A stretch of DNA of 61,135 nt from Candidatus Zixiibacteriota bacterium (GTDB taxonomy: Bacteria; Zixibacteria; MSB-5A5; GN15; PGXB01), in the NCBI GenBank assembly GCA_900498245.1, contig LS998015.1, positions 3,246,668-3,307,802 on the forward strand. Direction: 5' to 3'. Positions 35,705 to 43,297 of this stretch are shown one piece after another (position 1 is the first letter of the stretch; each line of letters begins with the position of its first letter). A program made the position numbers and the translations under genes. A model generated the notes under the pieces. It ran no database searches and was not told the DNA's origin. It saw only the letters and a list, made by a program, of their open reading frames with translations.

Positions 35705-36796
35705 ATGTTATCGCGCAATGACCGAAAACAGGCGGCCAAAGGGACTTTGAGGCGAATTTGGAAATTCGCCGTCCTTCTAACTACGATAATATTTGTTTTA
35801 ATTTTACTTTCTCAAATTGTACTTACCGTGGCGCCGGTAAAGAGAGCAATTGACAAAAATCCATTGTCGATTATTAATCAGCCCGGGAACTATCCCGAGA
35901 TTTTTAAAAGGGATCACAATCTTCTCTGGCGGCTTCGCCCCTCCAACGAATTTAAATCCCCCTCCGGCGGCTCTCTGATATATCGCATCAACGCTCTCGG
36001 CATGCGCGGAGCGATGCCGTCGCCGACCTCCCATGCGGTTCGTATTGTGGCCCTGGGGAACTCCGTCACTTTTGGCTGGGGTGTTGATGAAGACAGTACT
36101 TTTGAAACACAACTCCGGCAAATGATAAACAAGGATCCAGCTCTCCCGCAGGTCGAGGTCATCAATGCCGGTATTCCCGGTTACAGCAGCTTCCAGGGCA
36201 GGCGTTATTATGTCGAAGAGATCTCAAAATTGCATCCGGATATTTTGATGGTGATGTTCGGTTGGGGCGACCAGATGCCGGCGAAAGACAGCATCCCCGA
36301 CGATAAACTTCAGATGCCCTCGGAAAGCATTATTCATCTGGAAAATTTTCTGGATAGAATAAAATTATACAGCCTGATACAGAACTGGCTTCACTCAAAT
36401 ACAATGGATTCATCTCTCAATAGTAGATCATCGGTCAGACGGGTTTCCATTGTCAATTTTTATGACAACCTCAACACCATTATCAAGTATGCCGAAAGTG
36501 AAAGTACCGCAGTTATCCTTCTGACATCCCCGGCCCCCGCCCCGGACAGATACAATTTAACCGGGAATCTTTCCCTGATTTTTCTATATCATGAATATTA
36601 TAATTATCAAACCCGGCTGGCGGCGCGGAACAACCAAGTGCCTCTGATTGATGTTGCTCAGCAATTCAATAAATACGACAGTCTATTCGATGACGCGGCC
36701 CATGACCCGATCCATTTCAATGCCGCCGGGCACCGTACAATTGCCGCAGCCCTCTATAATTATCTGAAAACCAATTCGCAATTATTGACGAAATAA
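35705..36796 (+). CDS. SGNH/GDSL-type hydrolase, membrane-anchored
   Basis: 363 residues: N-terminal signal anchor (about 20-43), then an SGNH domain. Block I is ALGNSVTFGWG with nucleophile Ser120; block V is DPIHFNAAGH, supplying Asp334 and His337. INAGIPGYSS is the block II-III Gly region. Such enzymes hydrolyse or transfer acyl/acetyl groups, often on cell-surface polysaccharide. It is transcribed away from the small outer-membrane-like gene and convergent with a methyltransferase. Substrate unknown. Confidence 0.85.
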   Translation: MLSRNDRKQAAKGTLRRIWKFAVLLTTIIFVLILLSQIVLTVAPVKRAIDKNPLSIINQPGNYPEIFKRDHNLLWRLRPSNEFKSPSGGSLIYRINALGMRGAMPSPTSHAVRIVALGNSVTFGWGVDEDSTFETQLRQMINKDPALPQVEVINAGIPGYSSFQGRRYYVEEISKLHPDILMVMFGWGDQMPAKDSIPDDKLQMPSESIIHLENFLDRIKLYSLIQNWLHSNTMDSSLNSRSSVRRVSIVNFYDNLNTIIKYAESESTAVILLTSPAPAPDRYNLTGNLSLIFLYHEYYNYQTRLAARNNQVPLIDVAQQFNKYDSLFDDAAHDPIHFNAAGHRTIAAALYNYLKTNSQLLTK

Positions 36797-36826
36797 GGCC
36801 TTTCGCTAACTGCCGGATCTTATTTC
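36790..36826. other. AT-rich hairpin between convergent genes
   Basis: GAAATAAG (36790-36797) pairs with CTTATTTC (36819-36826) across a 21-base loop, spanning both stop codons of the convergent SGNH hydrolase and methyltransferase. A short TTT follows on the plus strand. A weak bidirectional terminator is possible. Confidence 0.3.
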
Positions 36827-37530
36827 TTTCCAAACAGCGCCAATTCCGAAGCGCCCGCATATCCGACGGTATCAATACGCGCTTTGAGTGACTCCCCCTG
36901 GCGGACGAGTTCCGAGCGCCCGAGATTTCGGGCCGTTTCAAGATATTTATCGCATATCGACTTTATTTCGGTAATTTCCTCCGGCAGAGGGTCCGAGAAG
37001 TCACCGGGATCGAAGGCCTCAAACAGGTCGGCATCGGACAGTTCGAGTGCCTTGATCAAATTGACCAGTCCCGTTCTGGTGTATGTTTCGTTATGAACAA
37101 TTCCACGGGCACGGTCGACGGAGGCCCACCAGTGATGAAGCAGAGCGTGGGTCATCTGTTTTTCGGAGAGATTATCCCGGTACATTTCAAGGATTATGAA
37201 ATTTCCGCCCGGCTTCAGAACCCGTTTCATCTCCGCCAGCACCTGTCCGGGTACCTGAAGATGATGCAGGGAGTTGGCAATACTGACGGTATCAAAATAC
37301 TTATCCGGGAAGGCCATGGCCGAGCCATCCATGACGACTAATTCAATCCGGCCATGATTCAGGTTTTGCCGGGCGATACGGATATTTTCGGTCGAGATAT
37401 CAATACCGATAAGTTCGTCATAATTGGCGAAGTTCTCTATCAGGTACTGAGCGAATCCGCCCCGGCCGGTGGCGACATCGAGCATCTTTCCGCCCGCCAG
37501 CAGAATCAGGCGATCGGCGATTCGATCCAT
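36820..37530 (-). CDS. Class I SAM-dependent methyltransferase
   Basis: 236 residues. Motif I is MLDVATGRGGFAQYL (about 16-30), beta2 ends in IGIDIS, and SIANSLHHLQVPGQVLAEMKRVLKPGGNF is the typical MotIII-post region of UbiE/SmtA-like small-molecule methyltransferases. The target is unknown. The ATG follows a GGGAA stretch, and the frame opens only a few codons earlier. No operon partner is close: the DUF2914 gene is 128 bases upstream, after its own terminator. Confidence 0.85.
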   Translation of the reverse strand: MDRIADRLILLAGGKMLDVATGRGGFAQYLIENFANYDELIGIDISTENIRIARQNLNHGRIELVVMDGSAMAFPDKYFDTVSIANSLHHLQVPGQVLAEMKRVLKPGGNFIILEMYRDNLSEKQMTHALLHHWWASVDRARGIVHNETYTRTGLVNLIKALELSDADLFEAFDPGDFSDPLPEEITEIKSICDKYLETARNLGRSELVRQGESLKARIDTVGYAGASELALFGKK

Positions 37531-37600
37531 TTCCCGTTCCCGTATGATTCGATCATAATTACTTTTACGATTTCAATGGCGCCTTGTTCTCTACAGAATG

Positions 37601-37638
37601 AAAAAAGAAAAAGGGGTTGGGGAAAATTCCTCAACCCC
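37601..37638 (-). terminator. Rho-independent terminator after the DUF2914 gene
   Basis: GGGGTTG...CAACCCC arms (37613-37638, 12 pairs with one G-T) are followed on the minus strand by TTTTTCTTTTTT. It lies 20 bases after the DUF2914 stop. Confidence 0.9.
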
Positions 37639-37658
37639 GAAATCGATATGACAAACCG

Positions 37659-38084
37659 CTATTGTGTCGGTGCGGTCGGCTCTATTTTAAAAGATAATTC
37701 TTTCAATACATTGCCGGAGGCATCTTCTACTTTGACCGACCAATCCCCGGTCCATTGCGGCAGAATATTTTTGGAGCTCCAGGTCCGATAGGACGAACTC
37801 CTGACCGGCAGTTCCACGGTCGCCATTTCTTTACCCTGATAGTACCAGATATGCTTGATAGTCGTCTCCCCTTCACTCCCGGTGATTTTACTCCAGAGAT
37901 AAATCTGACCTACGTCGGGAGAAAATGTCTCCGCCATACCGGTCGGCATTCGCTCCTGAATACCGGTGCAGACCTGCGCCTCAGCCTTAAGGGCGGGGGC
38001 GGCTTCTGTCGGGGTCTGGGATAGAGCCGCAACCGGCATCAAGAAGGCAATCAGGACAACGCCAAAAAGAAATCTTTTCAACAT
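37659..38084 (-). CDS. DUF2914-domain exported protein
   Basis: 141 residues: a signal peptide (1-23), a short linker, and a DUF2914 domain (about 38-137) with VCTGIQERMPTG, GQIYLWSKI, IKHIWYYQGK and QWTGDWSVKVEDASG. The family forms a small Ig-like beta sandwich found in secreted or membrane proteins; its role is not known. A GGAAGGAG site precedes the ATG and a terminator follows, so it is a single-gene unit. Confidence 0.88.
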   Translation of the reverse strand: MLKRFLFGVVLIAFLMPVAALSQTPTEAAPALKAEAQVCTGIQERMPTGMAETFSPDVGQIYLWSKITGSEGETTIKHIWYYQGKEMATVELPVRSSSYRTWSSKNILPQWTGDWSVKVEDASGNVLKELSFKIEPTAPTQ

Positions 38085-38166
38085 ATCACTACTCCTTCCG
38101 GATTTCGTTGAGATTCCCGTGATATTCCTAGATTATTATACACCGGCCCCGCGGGCAACATAAAAA

Positions 38167-39339
38167 TTAATTTCCTTGAGCGGACTTCAGGACGCCGATA
38201 AAGCGCCGGATATCGCCACTGTCATTGAATAGATGCGGTGAAATCCGTATGGCACCCTCGCGAAACGAGGCGATAATTTTTAATCCGGCCAGTCTCTTAT
38301 ATACATCTCTGGCCTCCGGGCAGGTAAAGGAGAGAATCGACGATCGGTGCTTCGCCTCCAATGATGACACCACCCGGTAATATCCGCTTTCGTTGAGATA
38401 TTCTATTAAAGTATCGAGTAGTTCATGATTATGTTTCTGAATATTCGCCACCCCTAGAGAGGTTATAAGTTCCAGGGCCGCTTTCGCGGCAAAAACGTGA
38501 CCGTACGGGTAAGTGCCCATCTCAAAGCGCCGGGCGGAATTGAAAAATGGGAGATCGTAATGAAACAGATCGGTGAAATTCAATTTCCAATCAACTCCCA
38601 GCCAGGAGGCGAACGGCATCCTGACTTTTTTCTGAAGGTCTTTACGGATATAGAAAAGGCCGGTCCCCAGGGGCGAAAGCATCCATTTCTGCGCCCCCGA
38701 CGACAAAATATCTATCCGGCACTTTCTGACATCGATTGTCTCCACGCCGCAACCCTGAATGCCATCAACCACAAAATAAAGCCCCTTCCGTCGGCAGATC
38801 TTCCCGATTTCTTCCAGATCATTCTTGTAGCCGTTAAAGAATTGGACAAACGAAAGAGCCAGACATCTGGTTTTGGGACCGATCGACTTTTCGAATATCT
38901 CAATGTCAAAGTGCCTGTCGACCGATTTCAGCATCCTGACCTTGACTCCGTTCTGCCCCAGCGCCAGCCAGGGATAGACGTTGGCGGGGAATTCGACATC
39001 GGAGAGCAAAACCTCGTCACCCTTTTTCAGAGGCAAACCGAAGGCGGCGATATTGAGCCCAAACGTGGTCGAAAATCCGAAACCGACTTCATCCGCCGCT
39101 GCCCCCAGAATCCGGGCGCCGCAAGATCGGATGGTATCGAGCGCCGCGAAGGCCTCGCGGTCGATGGCGCTTTTTTCCAGATATTGGGTTAATTCATAAT
39201 AGTCATACATGGCCTTCTTGACCGGTCGGCACAGAGGGCCGGTCGAGGCGGAATTGAAATAAGTAATTTTGCGTTCTTTTTCCGTCACCGGGAAGAGCCG
39301 GCGGGCGGCCTTGAATCGGGCTGCCAATTTTTTCTCCAT
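38167..39339 (-). CDS. Class V aminotransferase / cysteine-desulfurase-like PLP enzyme
   Basis: About 390 residues of fold-type I. YFNSASTGPL near the start, FGFSTTFGLN (phosphate loop), VDGIQGCG (Asp that holds the PLP nitrogen) and SSGAQKWMLSPLGTG with the Schiff-base Lys are all intact. The sequence is closer to isopenicillin-N-epimerase/selenocysteine-lyase-like members than to IscS, as the desulfurase Cys loop is not evident. An AAGGAG site lies before a GTG-ATG pair; the ATG is taken. The gene is third in an operon with an extended SDR and a four-helix membrane protein. Substrate is unknown. Confidence 0.85.
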   Translation of the reverse strand: MEKKLAARFKAARRLFPVTEKERKITYFNSASTGPLCRPVKKAMYDYYELTQYLEKSAIDREAFAALDTIRSCGARILGAAADEVGFGFSTTFGLNIAAFGLPLKKGDEVLLSDVEFPANVYPWLALGQNGVKVRMLKSVDRHFDIEIFEKSIGPKTRCLALSFVQFFNGYKNDLEEIGKICRRKGLYFVVDGIQGCGVETIDVRKCRIDILSSGAQKWMLSPLGTGLFYIRKDLQKKVRMPFASWLGVDWKLNFTDLFHYDLPFFNSARRFEMGTYPYGHVFAAKAALELITSLGVANIQKHNHELLDTLIEYLNESGYYRVVSSLEAKHRSSILSFTCPEARDVYKRLAGLKIIASFREGAIRISPHLFNDSGDIRRFIGVLKSAQGN

Positions 39340-39352
39340 CACAGAGGCTCCT

Positions 39353-39775
39353 TCATAGCGAGTAAAGATATCCGATAATCACCAGAACTCCCGAAACTTT
39401 AATGGTCAACCCCAGAAGTTGGAACAATACATATACGACCGGAATTCTGATACGGAAAAGAAGTAATATCGACAATGGAAGCATGCCAAACATAACAAGA
39501 AAAAGCGCCACCGCGATACCACCCCTTACTCCCGAAAACGGGATAATAATATAAAACCAGCCGTAGACGACCGCCGGGAGTAGGACCAGAAAGACAAATT
39601 CGATAATAAACGATGATACAAAGAGACCGATAGTTTTCGGTTCAATCAGTTCCCGGGGAAAACGGCCGAAAAGCGGGGCTTTCGATTCCAGCCAGCCCCA
39701 GAACAGATCTACCAGAATAAGGTAGATCGCTCCCAGAAGAAGGCAATAGCCGAGCAGTTCAAAACTTACTATCAT
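39353..39775 (-). CDS. Four-helix membrane protein of unknown function
   Basis: About 140 residues from the ATG at 39775, which overlaps the upstream stop as ATGA and has an AAGGA site; an ATG at 39781 is also in frame. Four membrane helices (about 4-24, 48-70, 76-105, 112-138) with a short loop rich in Arg and Pro after the first. I recognise no family. It lies between the SDR epimerase and the class V aminotransferase and may be part of a lipid or envelope sugar pathway. Confidence 0.7.
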   Translation of the reverse strand: MIVSFELLGYCLLLGAIYLILVDLFWGWLESKAPLFGRFPRELIEPKTIGLFVSSFIIEFVFLVLLPAVVYGWFYIIIPFSGVRGGIAVALFLVMFGMLPLSILLLFRIRIPVVYVLFQLLGLTIKVSGVLVIIGYLYSL

Positions 39776-40764
39776 AACCATCCTTCCTCGCGATACCAGT
39801 AATAGGTTCCCTGCGCTCCCTGCGGAAAAGAAATCTGAGAGTGAAAATTTAAATCATGCTCCGCCCGGGCCGTCGAGACCTCCCAATTATTTAGAATCTC
39901 ATTGGCCTTCTCAACCGTGAACATCGGCGATTTACCCACCGCCCGAAGCAGTTTTTCCGAGACCAGAGCTACCAGGCGAACTCCCCACGCGGGGATATAA
40001 AAAGGAACAGCCGCTTTACCGGTCGCCTGTCTGATATGCCTGATCAAATCACGATATGTGTAGGCCCGGGACTCGGCAATAAAATAAATCACACCCGATT
40101 CGGTCCCGGATCTTATGGCTCGGCTGATTCCCAGGCAGAGATCATCGACATGCACCATCTGAATGCGCCGATTAAGATTTCCAATGTACGGCTTGAGGCG
40201 ATTGTCGAGGATCTGAAAGAAAGTGAAGGCCTCCCGATCCCCCGGGCCGTACACGGCCGGTGGACGGAGGATCGCTACGGGAATTCTGTCGGCCAGTGCC
40301 AGGATCTCTTTTTCCCCGGCTACTTTGGAACGCCCGTATTCGGTAATCGGGTTCACCGCCATATCCTCGGTAATCGGGACCCCGTTTTCTGACGGCCCGG
40401 CCGCGGCGACCGACGAAACATATATGAATTTCTTGAGTTTCCTGACATCCAAAGCGGCTCGAAGAAGGTTTCTGGTACCGATCTGATTGACTTCATAGAA
40501 CTGTTCTTTTCTCCGGGCCTTCACCAATCCGGCATTATGAACTATGTAATCGATATCGGCGACCATCTCAGGCAAAGTCTCCGGCCGGGTAATGTCGCCG
40601 TAACGGCAATCAAGACGCAAATCATCGATGAGTGACATATCGCATCCTTCACGGATACCGGCGGTGACATGGAAACCATCAGAGATGAGCCGCCGGCTCA
40701 AACGGCTCCCGACAAAACCGTTGGCTCCCGTTATTAGGACTGATTCTTTGGAATTATCCGGCAT
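39772..40764 (-). CDS. NAD-dependent epimerase/dehydratase (extended SDR)
   Basis: 330 residues. ITGANGFVGSRL at 12-23 is the extended-SDR dinucleotide loop, YVSSVAAAG carries the catalytic Ser, and YGRSK the Tyr and Lys. The set resembles UDP-sugar or dihydroflavonol-reductase-like/3-beta-HSD-like enzymes; PAVYGPGDREA is the usual substrate loop. First gene of a three-gene minus-strand operon (ATGA overlap to the membrane protein, then the aminotransferase). Confidence 0.87.
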   Translation of the reverse strand: MPDNSKESVLITGANGFVGSRLSRRLISDGFHVTAGIREGCDMSLIDDLRLDCRYGDITRPETLPEMVADIDYIVHNAGLVKARRKEQFYEVNQIGTRNLLRAALDVRKLKKFIYVSSVAAAGPSENGVPITEDMAVNPITEYGRSKVAGEKEILALADRIPVAILRPPAVYGPGDREAFTFFQILDNRLKPYIGNLNRRIQMVHVDDLCLGISRAIRSGTESGVIYFIAESRAYTYRDLIRHIRQATGKAAVPFYIPAWGVRLVALVSEKLLRAVGKSPMFTVEKANEILNNWEVSTARAEHDLNFHSQISFPQGAQGTYYWYREEGWL

Positions 40765-40847
40765 CGATGAAAATGCCCTTTAGCGAGTGACCCGGCTCAA
40801 TATCATTGGCCCTGATCCGGAATATAGGAAGTAATCGATTTCCGCAT

Positions 40848-42284
40848 TTAGAATATATCGGCGGTGAAACGGTAAATTTCGGCCGCCTTGTCTTTATAAC
40901 TGTTTTTCGGTAATCCGGCTTTCAGGCAGGTTTGCTCCAGAAAAGTTGTCCGATCCCAGCCATGTTCGGTCGCCACCTGCGGCAGAAGCAGCCCGGAATG
41001 CAGGTCCAGTTTAATCATCAATCCGTCGCGGCCGACCTCAATGTCATCGATTTTTTCCACCCGCATCAACGGACTTAAAGCCGAAATTTCGATTTCCAGA
41101 TTTTTGGCCTCCCGGGGAGTCAGGGGCATAAAACGAGGGTCTTCGAATGCCGCCGCCTGCGCCATATCCGCGATGACTTCATAAAGCGGCTTGTACGCGC
41201 GAATGAGGCCGATACATCCCCGCAACTCCCCGCCGGATTTGATTGTCACAAACGCCCCTCTTTTTTCCCGGAGAATTTTCGACTCCGGCTCGGTCGGCTT
41301 AAATGGTTTCTTCTCGAGTCCGGCCTGAATCGATTCGGCCGCCAGGCCGCGGAGATATAACTTGTCTTCATCGGTTAGTTCGGTACCGTTCTTCCGGGAG
41401 TTGGCTCCGCCGGACTCTGTCGCGCGGATGACCGGTTTCTCCGATGTCACGATAGCGCCCAAATAGCCAACCACTTCAGAAAAATCATTGGTCGCTTCGC
41501 CCGAAGTGGTGTACCCTGTAACGATGACTTTTTCTCCCCCCAGTTTTTTGGAGGCGATCAAGGCCGCGGCTGTCGGCCCGCCACCGCAGGCCTCGCCTCG
41601 TCCCGATGATAAAACCGACAGCAATCTGCTCGGATTAAATTCCTCTACCGCCCGGCGGATATTGCCGTCAAGTTGACGGGCTTCTTTGTCGGAATGATAA
41701 TGGGACAGATCGGTTGAGGCCACAATCAGGGCGTTTTTCCCGGACAGGGCCGATGCCAGAACTTCCCCCAGGGCGTGGCAAGTGGTCTCTTCCTGGTCGC
41801 CCATGACAATCGCGACCAGTTTGAATTTCCCCAGAACCAATTGGAGAAAAGGCAGCTGCACTTCAAGAGCATGCTCGCCGCGAATGGAGCCGCCCGTATG
41901 ACCCTTATTCGAAAGATAAACGACCGGATTTATGGTGGCGATAGTCTCCGAGAGTTTCTCGTCGATTTCAACCACCCCAATCGGGGTCTGGTAAGCCGCG
42001 CCGTTATATACCGAGGCGCCGGGGAAAAAGACGGTATGCGACGGGGATATGACTACGACAATTTCATAAGTTTCCCCTTCGAGCTGCTTGTAGGCCGAAG
42101 CCGCCGTCCGGCCGGAGTATATATAACCGGCGTGAGGTGCGATAACGGCGATGGGGCGCCCCGCAAACGATTCCCTCTTTACTTCCGAATAGAACTGAGC
42201 CAGCATTTTGGACAGTTCCACCGGATTTCCGGGATAAAACGAGCCGGCCGCCGCCGGATATCTGACATCAATATTATTCTTCAT
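40848..42284 (-). CDS. Fused Memo-like (protein B) and AMMECR1-like (protein A) of the AmmeMemoRadiSam system
   Basis: About 478 residues from the ATG at 42284 (the frame opens seven codons earlier). The N-terminal Memo domain (about 5-270) has the metal-site pattern: PHAGYIYSG, SPSHTVFF, STDLSHYHSD and the CGGGPTAAA Cys region. The C-terminal AMMECR1 domain (about 300-475) has GAFVTIKSGGELRGCIG with its conserved LRGCIG core. In many genomes the two are separate and accompanied by a radical SAM protein (AmrS). Here they are one chain and the AmrS gene is absent. Instead a radical SAM activase starts divergently 200 bases away. The function of these systems is unsettled. Confidence 0.9.
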   Translation of the reverse strand: MKNNIDVRYPAAAGSFYPGNPVELSKMLAQFYSEVKRESFAGRPIAVIAPHAGYIYSGRTAASAYKQLEGETYEIVVVISPSHTVFFPGASVYNGAAYQTPIGVVEIDEKLSETIATINPVVYLSNKGHTGGSIRGEHALEVQLPFLQLVLGKFKLVAIVMGDQEETTCHALGEVLASALSGKNALIVASTDLSHYHSDKEARQLDGNIRRAVEEFNPSRLLSVLSSGRGEACGGGPTAAALIASKKLGGEKVIVTGYTTSGEATNDFSEVVGYLGAIVTSEKPVIRATESGGANSRKNGTELTDEDKLYLRGLAAESIQAGLEKKPFKPTEPESKILREKRGAFVTIKSGGELRGCIGLIRAYKPLYEVIADMAQAAAFEDPRFMPLTPREAKNLEIEISALSPLMRVEKIDDIEVGRDGLMIKLDLHSGLLLPQVATEHGWDRTTFLEQTCLKAGLPKNSYKDKAAEIYRFTADIF

Positions 42285-42401
42285 CAATAATTTCCATTGA
42301 AACAACCGGAATTAATTTAACCAATATTACGGTCTTTGTCAAACGCCCGCAATATTCCTGTTCGCTTGTCTATGGGGACTTGTTTTGCCCATAATTGCCG
42401 C

Positions 42402-42429
42402 TTGCTTTGCCTGACCTGCCCATTATATT
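42402..42429 (+). promoter_or_regulatory. Candidate promoter of the glycyl radical operon
   Basis: TTGCTT (42402-42407), a 16-base spacer and TATATT (42424-42429) lie in the 200-base divergent region, about 56 bases upstream of the activase ATG. The pattern is near the sigma70 consensus but no regulator site is evident. Confidence 0.4.
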
Positions 42430-42485
42430 GAACCAGTGAAAACGAAGTGTCTTAATAATATTACGTCCCATTTTGTGTGGCAATT

Positions 42486-43289
42486 ATGAAAACTGTCGGC
42501 ACTATTTTTGACCTGAAACGTTTTACCATCCACGACGGCCCCGGCATCAGAACAACGGTGTTTTTTAAGGGATGTCCTCTTGACTGCTGGTGGTGCCATA
42601 ATCCCGAAAGCCGCCGTTCTGGAGTCGAATCTGTTTCTGTCGGGCCGGGGAAAGAGGGCACACCGCATAAGGACCATAAGACCCCATTGGGCCGAGAAGT
42701 TATATCGGAAGAAGTGTTTGAACAAGTTGCCAGAGATATTCTTTTTTACGACAATTCCGGCGGGGGAGTAACCTTTTCGGGAGGGGAACCGATGTTTCAG
42801 ATCGACTTTCTGGGGGAGTTATTGCGGCGGTGCCGAGACGAGGGAATTCATACCGCTGTCGATACCTGCGGTCACGCCCCGTCAGACGATTTCAGACGGA
42901 TTTTGCCCTTTGCCGACCTGTTCTTATTCGACCTGAAATTGATTAACGACGGAGAACATATCGTCTATACCGGCGTATCGAATCGTGAGATTCTGTGCAA
43001 TCTGAAGATGCTGTCGGAAAGCGGCGGTAACATAATAATCCGCATCCCGATGATACCCGGCATCACGGACACCTGGGAAAACCTGAAAGGGATCGCAGAG
43101 TTTCTGGAATCAATCAAATCTATCCGCAGAATTAGCCTTCTCCCTTACAATAAATTGGGCGAAGACAAGAGGGAACGGTATCAGATGCCCGGACGATTAT
43201 CCCCTCTGGATACTCAGAGCAACTCCGAATTATTGGAAAGATCGGATTATCTGCAATCCAAGGGATATGAAGTGCAGATTGGAGGATAA
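42486..43289 (+). CDS. Glycyl radical enzyme activase (radical SAM), probably for HypD
   Basis: About 267 residues from the ATG at 42486 (a GTG three codons earlier is also in frame). The radical SAM cluster motif is C30PLDC34WWC37 followed by HNPES. SGGEP near residue 95 is the conserved SAM-binding Gly motif. Cluster-2 ferredoxin Cys residues found in many such activases are missing, giving a short, PFL-activase-like enzyme. It transfers a hydrogen to generate the Gly radical of the partner encoded 9 bases downstream. It is not the AmrS protein of the AmmeMemoRadiSam system, whose Cys motif differs. Confidence 0.9.
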   Translation: MKTVGTIFDLKRFTIHDGPGIRTTVFFKGCPLDCWWCHNPESRRSGVESVSVGPGKEGTPHKDHKTPLGREVISEEVFEQVARDILFYDNSGGGVTFSGGEPMFQIDFLGELLRRCRDEGIHTAVDTCGHAPSDDFRRILPFADLFLFDLKLINDGEHIVYTGVSNREILCNLKMLSESGGNIIIRIPMIPGITDTWENLKGIAEFLESIKSIRRISLLPYNKLGEDKRERYQMPGRLSPLDTQSNSELLERSDYLQSKGYEVQIGG

Positions 43290-43297
43290 AAAAGATT

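Noticed and set aside
42486-43289. Radical SAM protein of the AmmeMemoRadiSam system
   Set aside because: Its Cys motif and the adjacent glycyl radical enzyme identify it as an activase.
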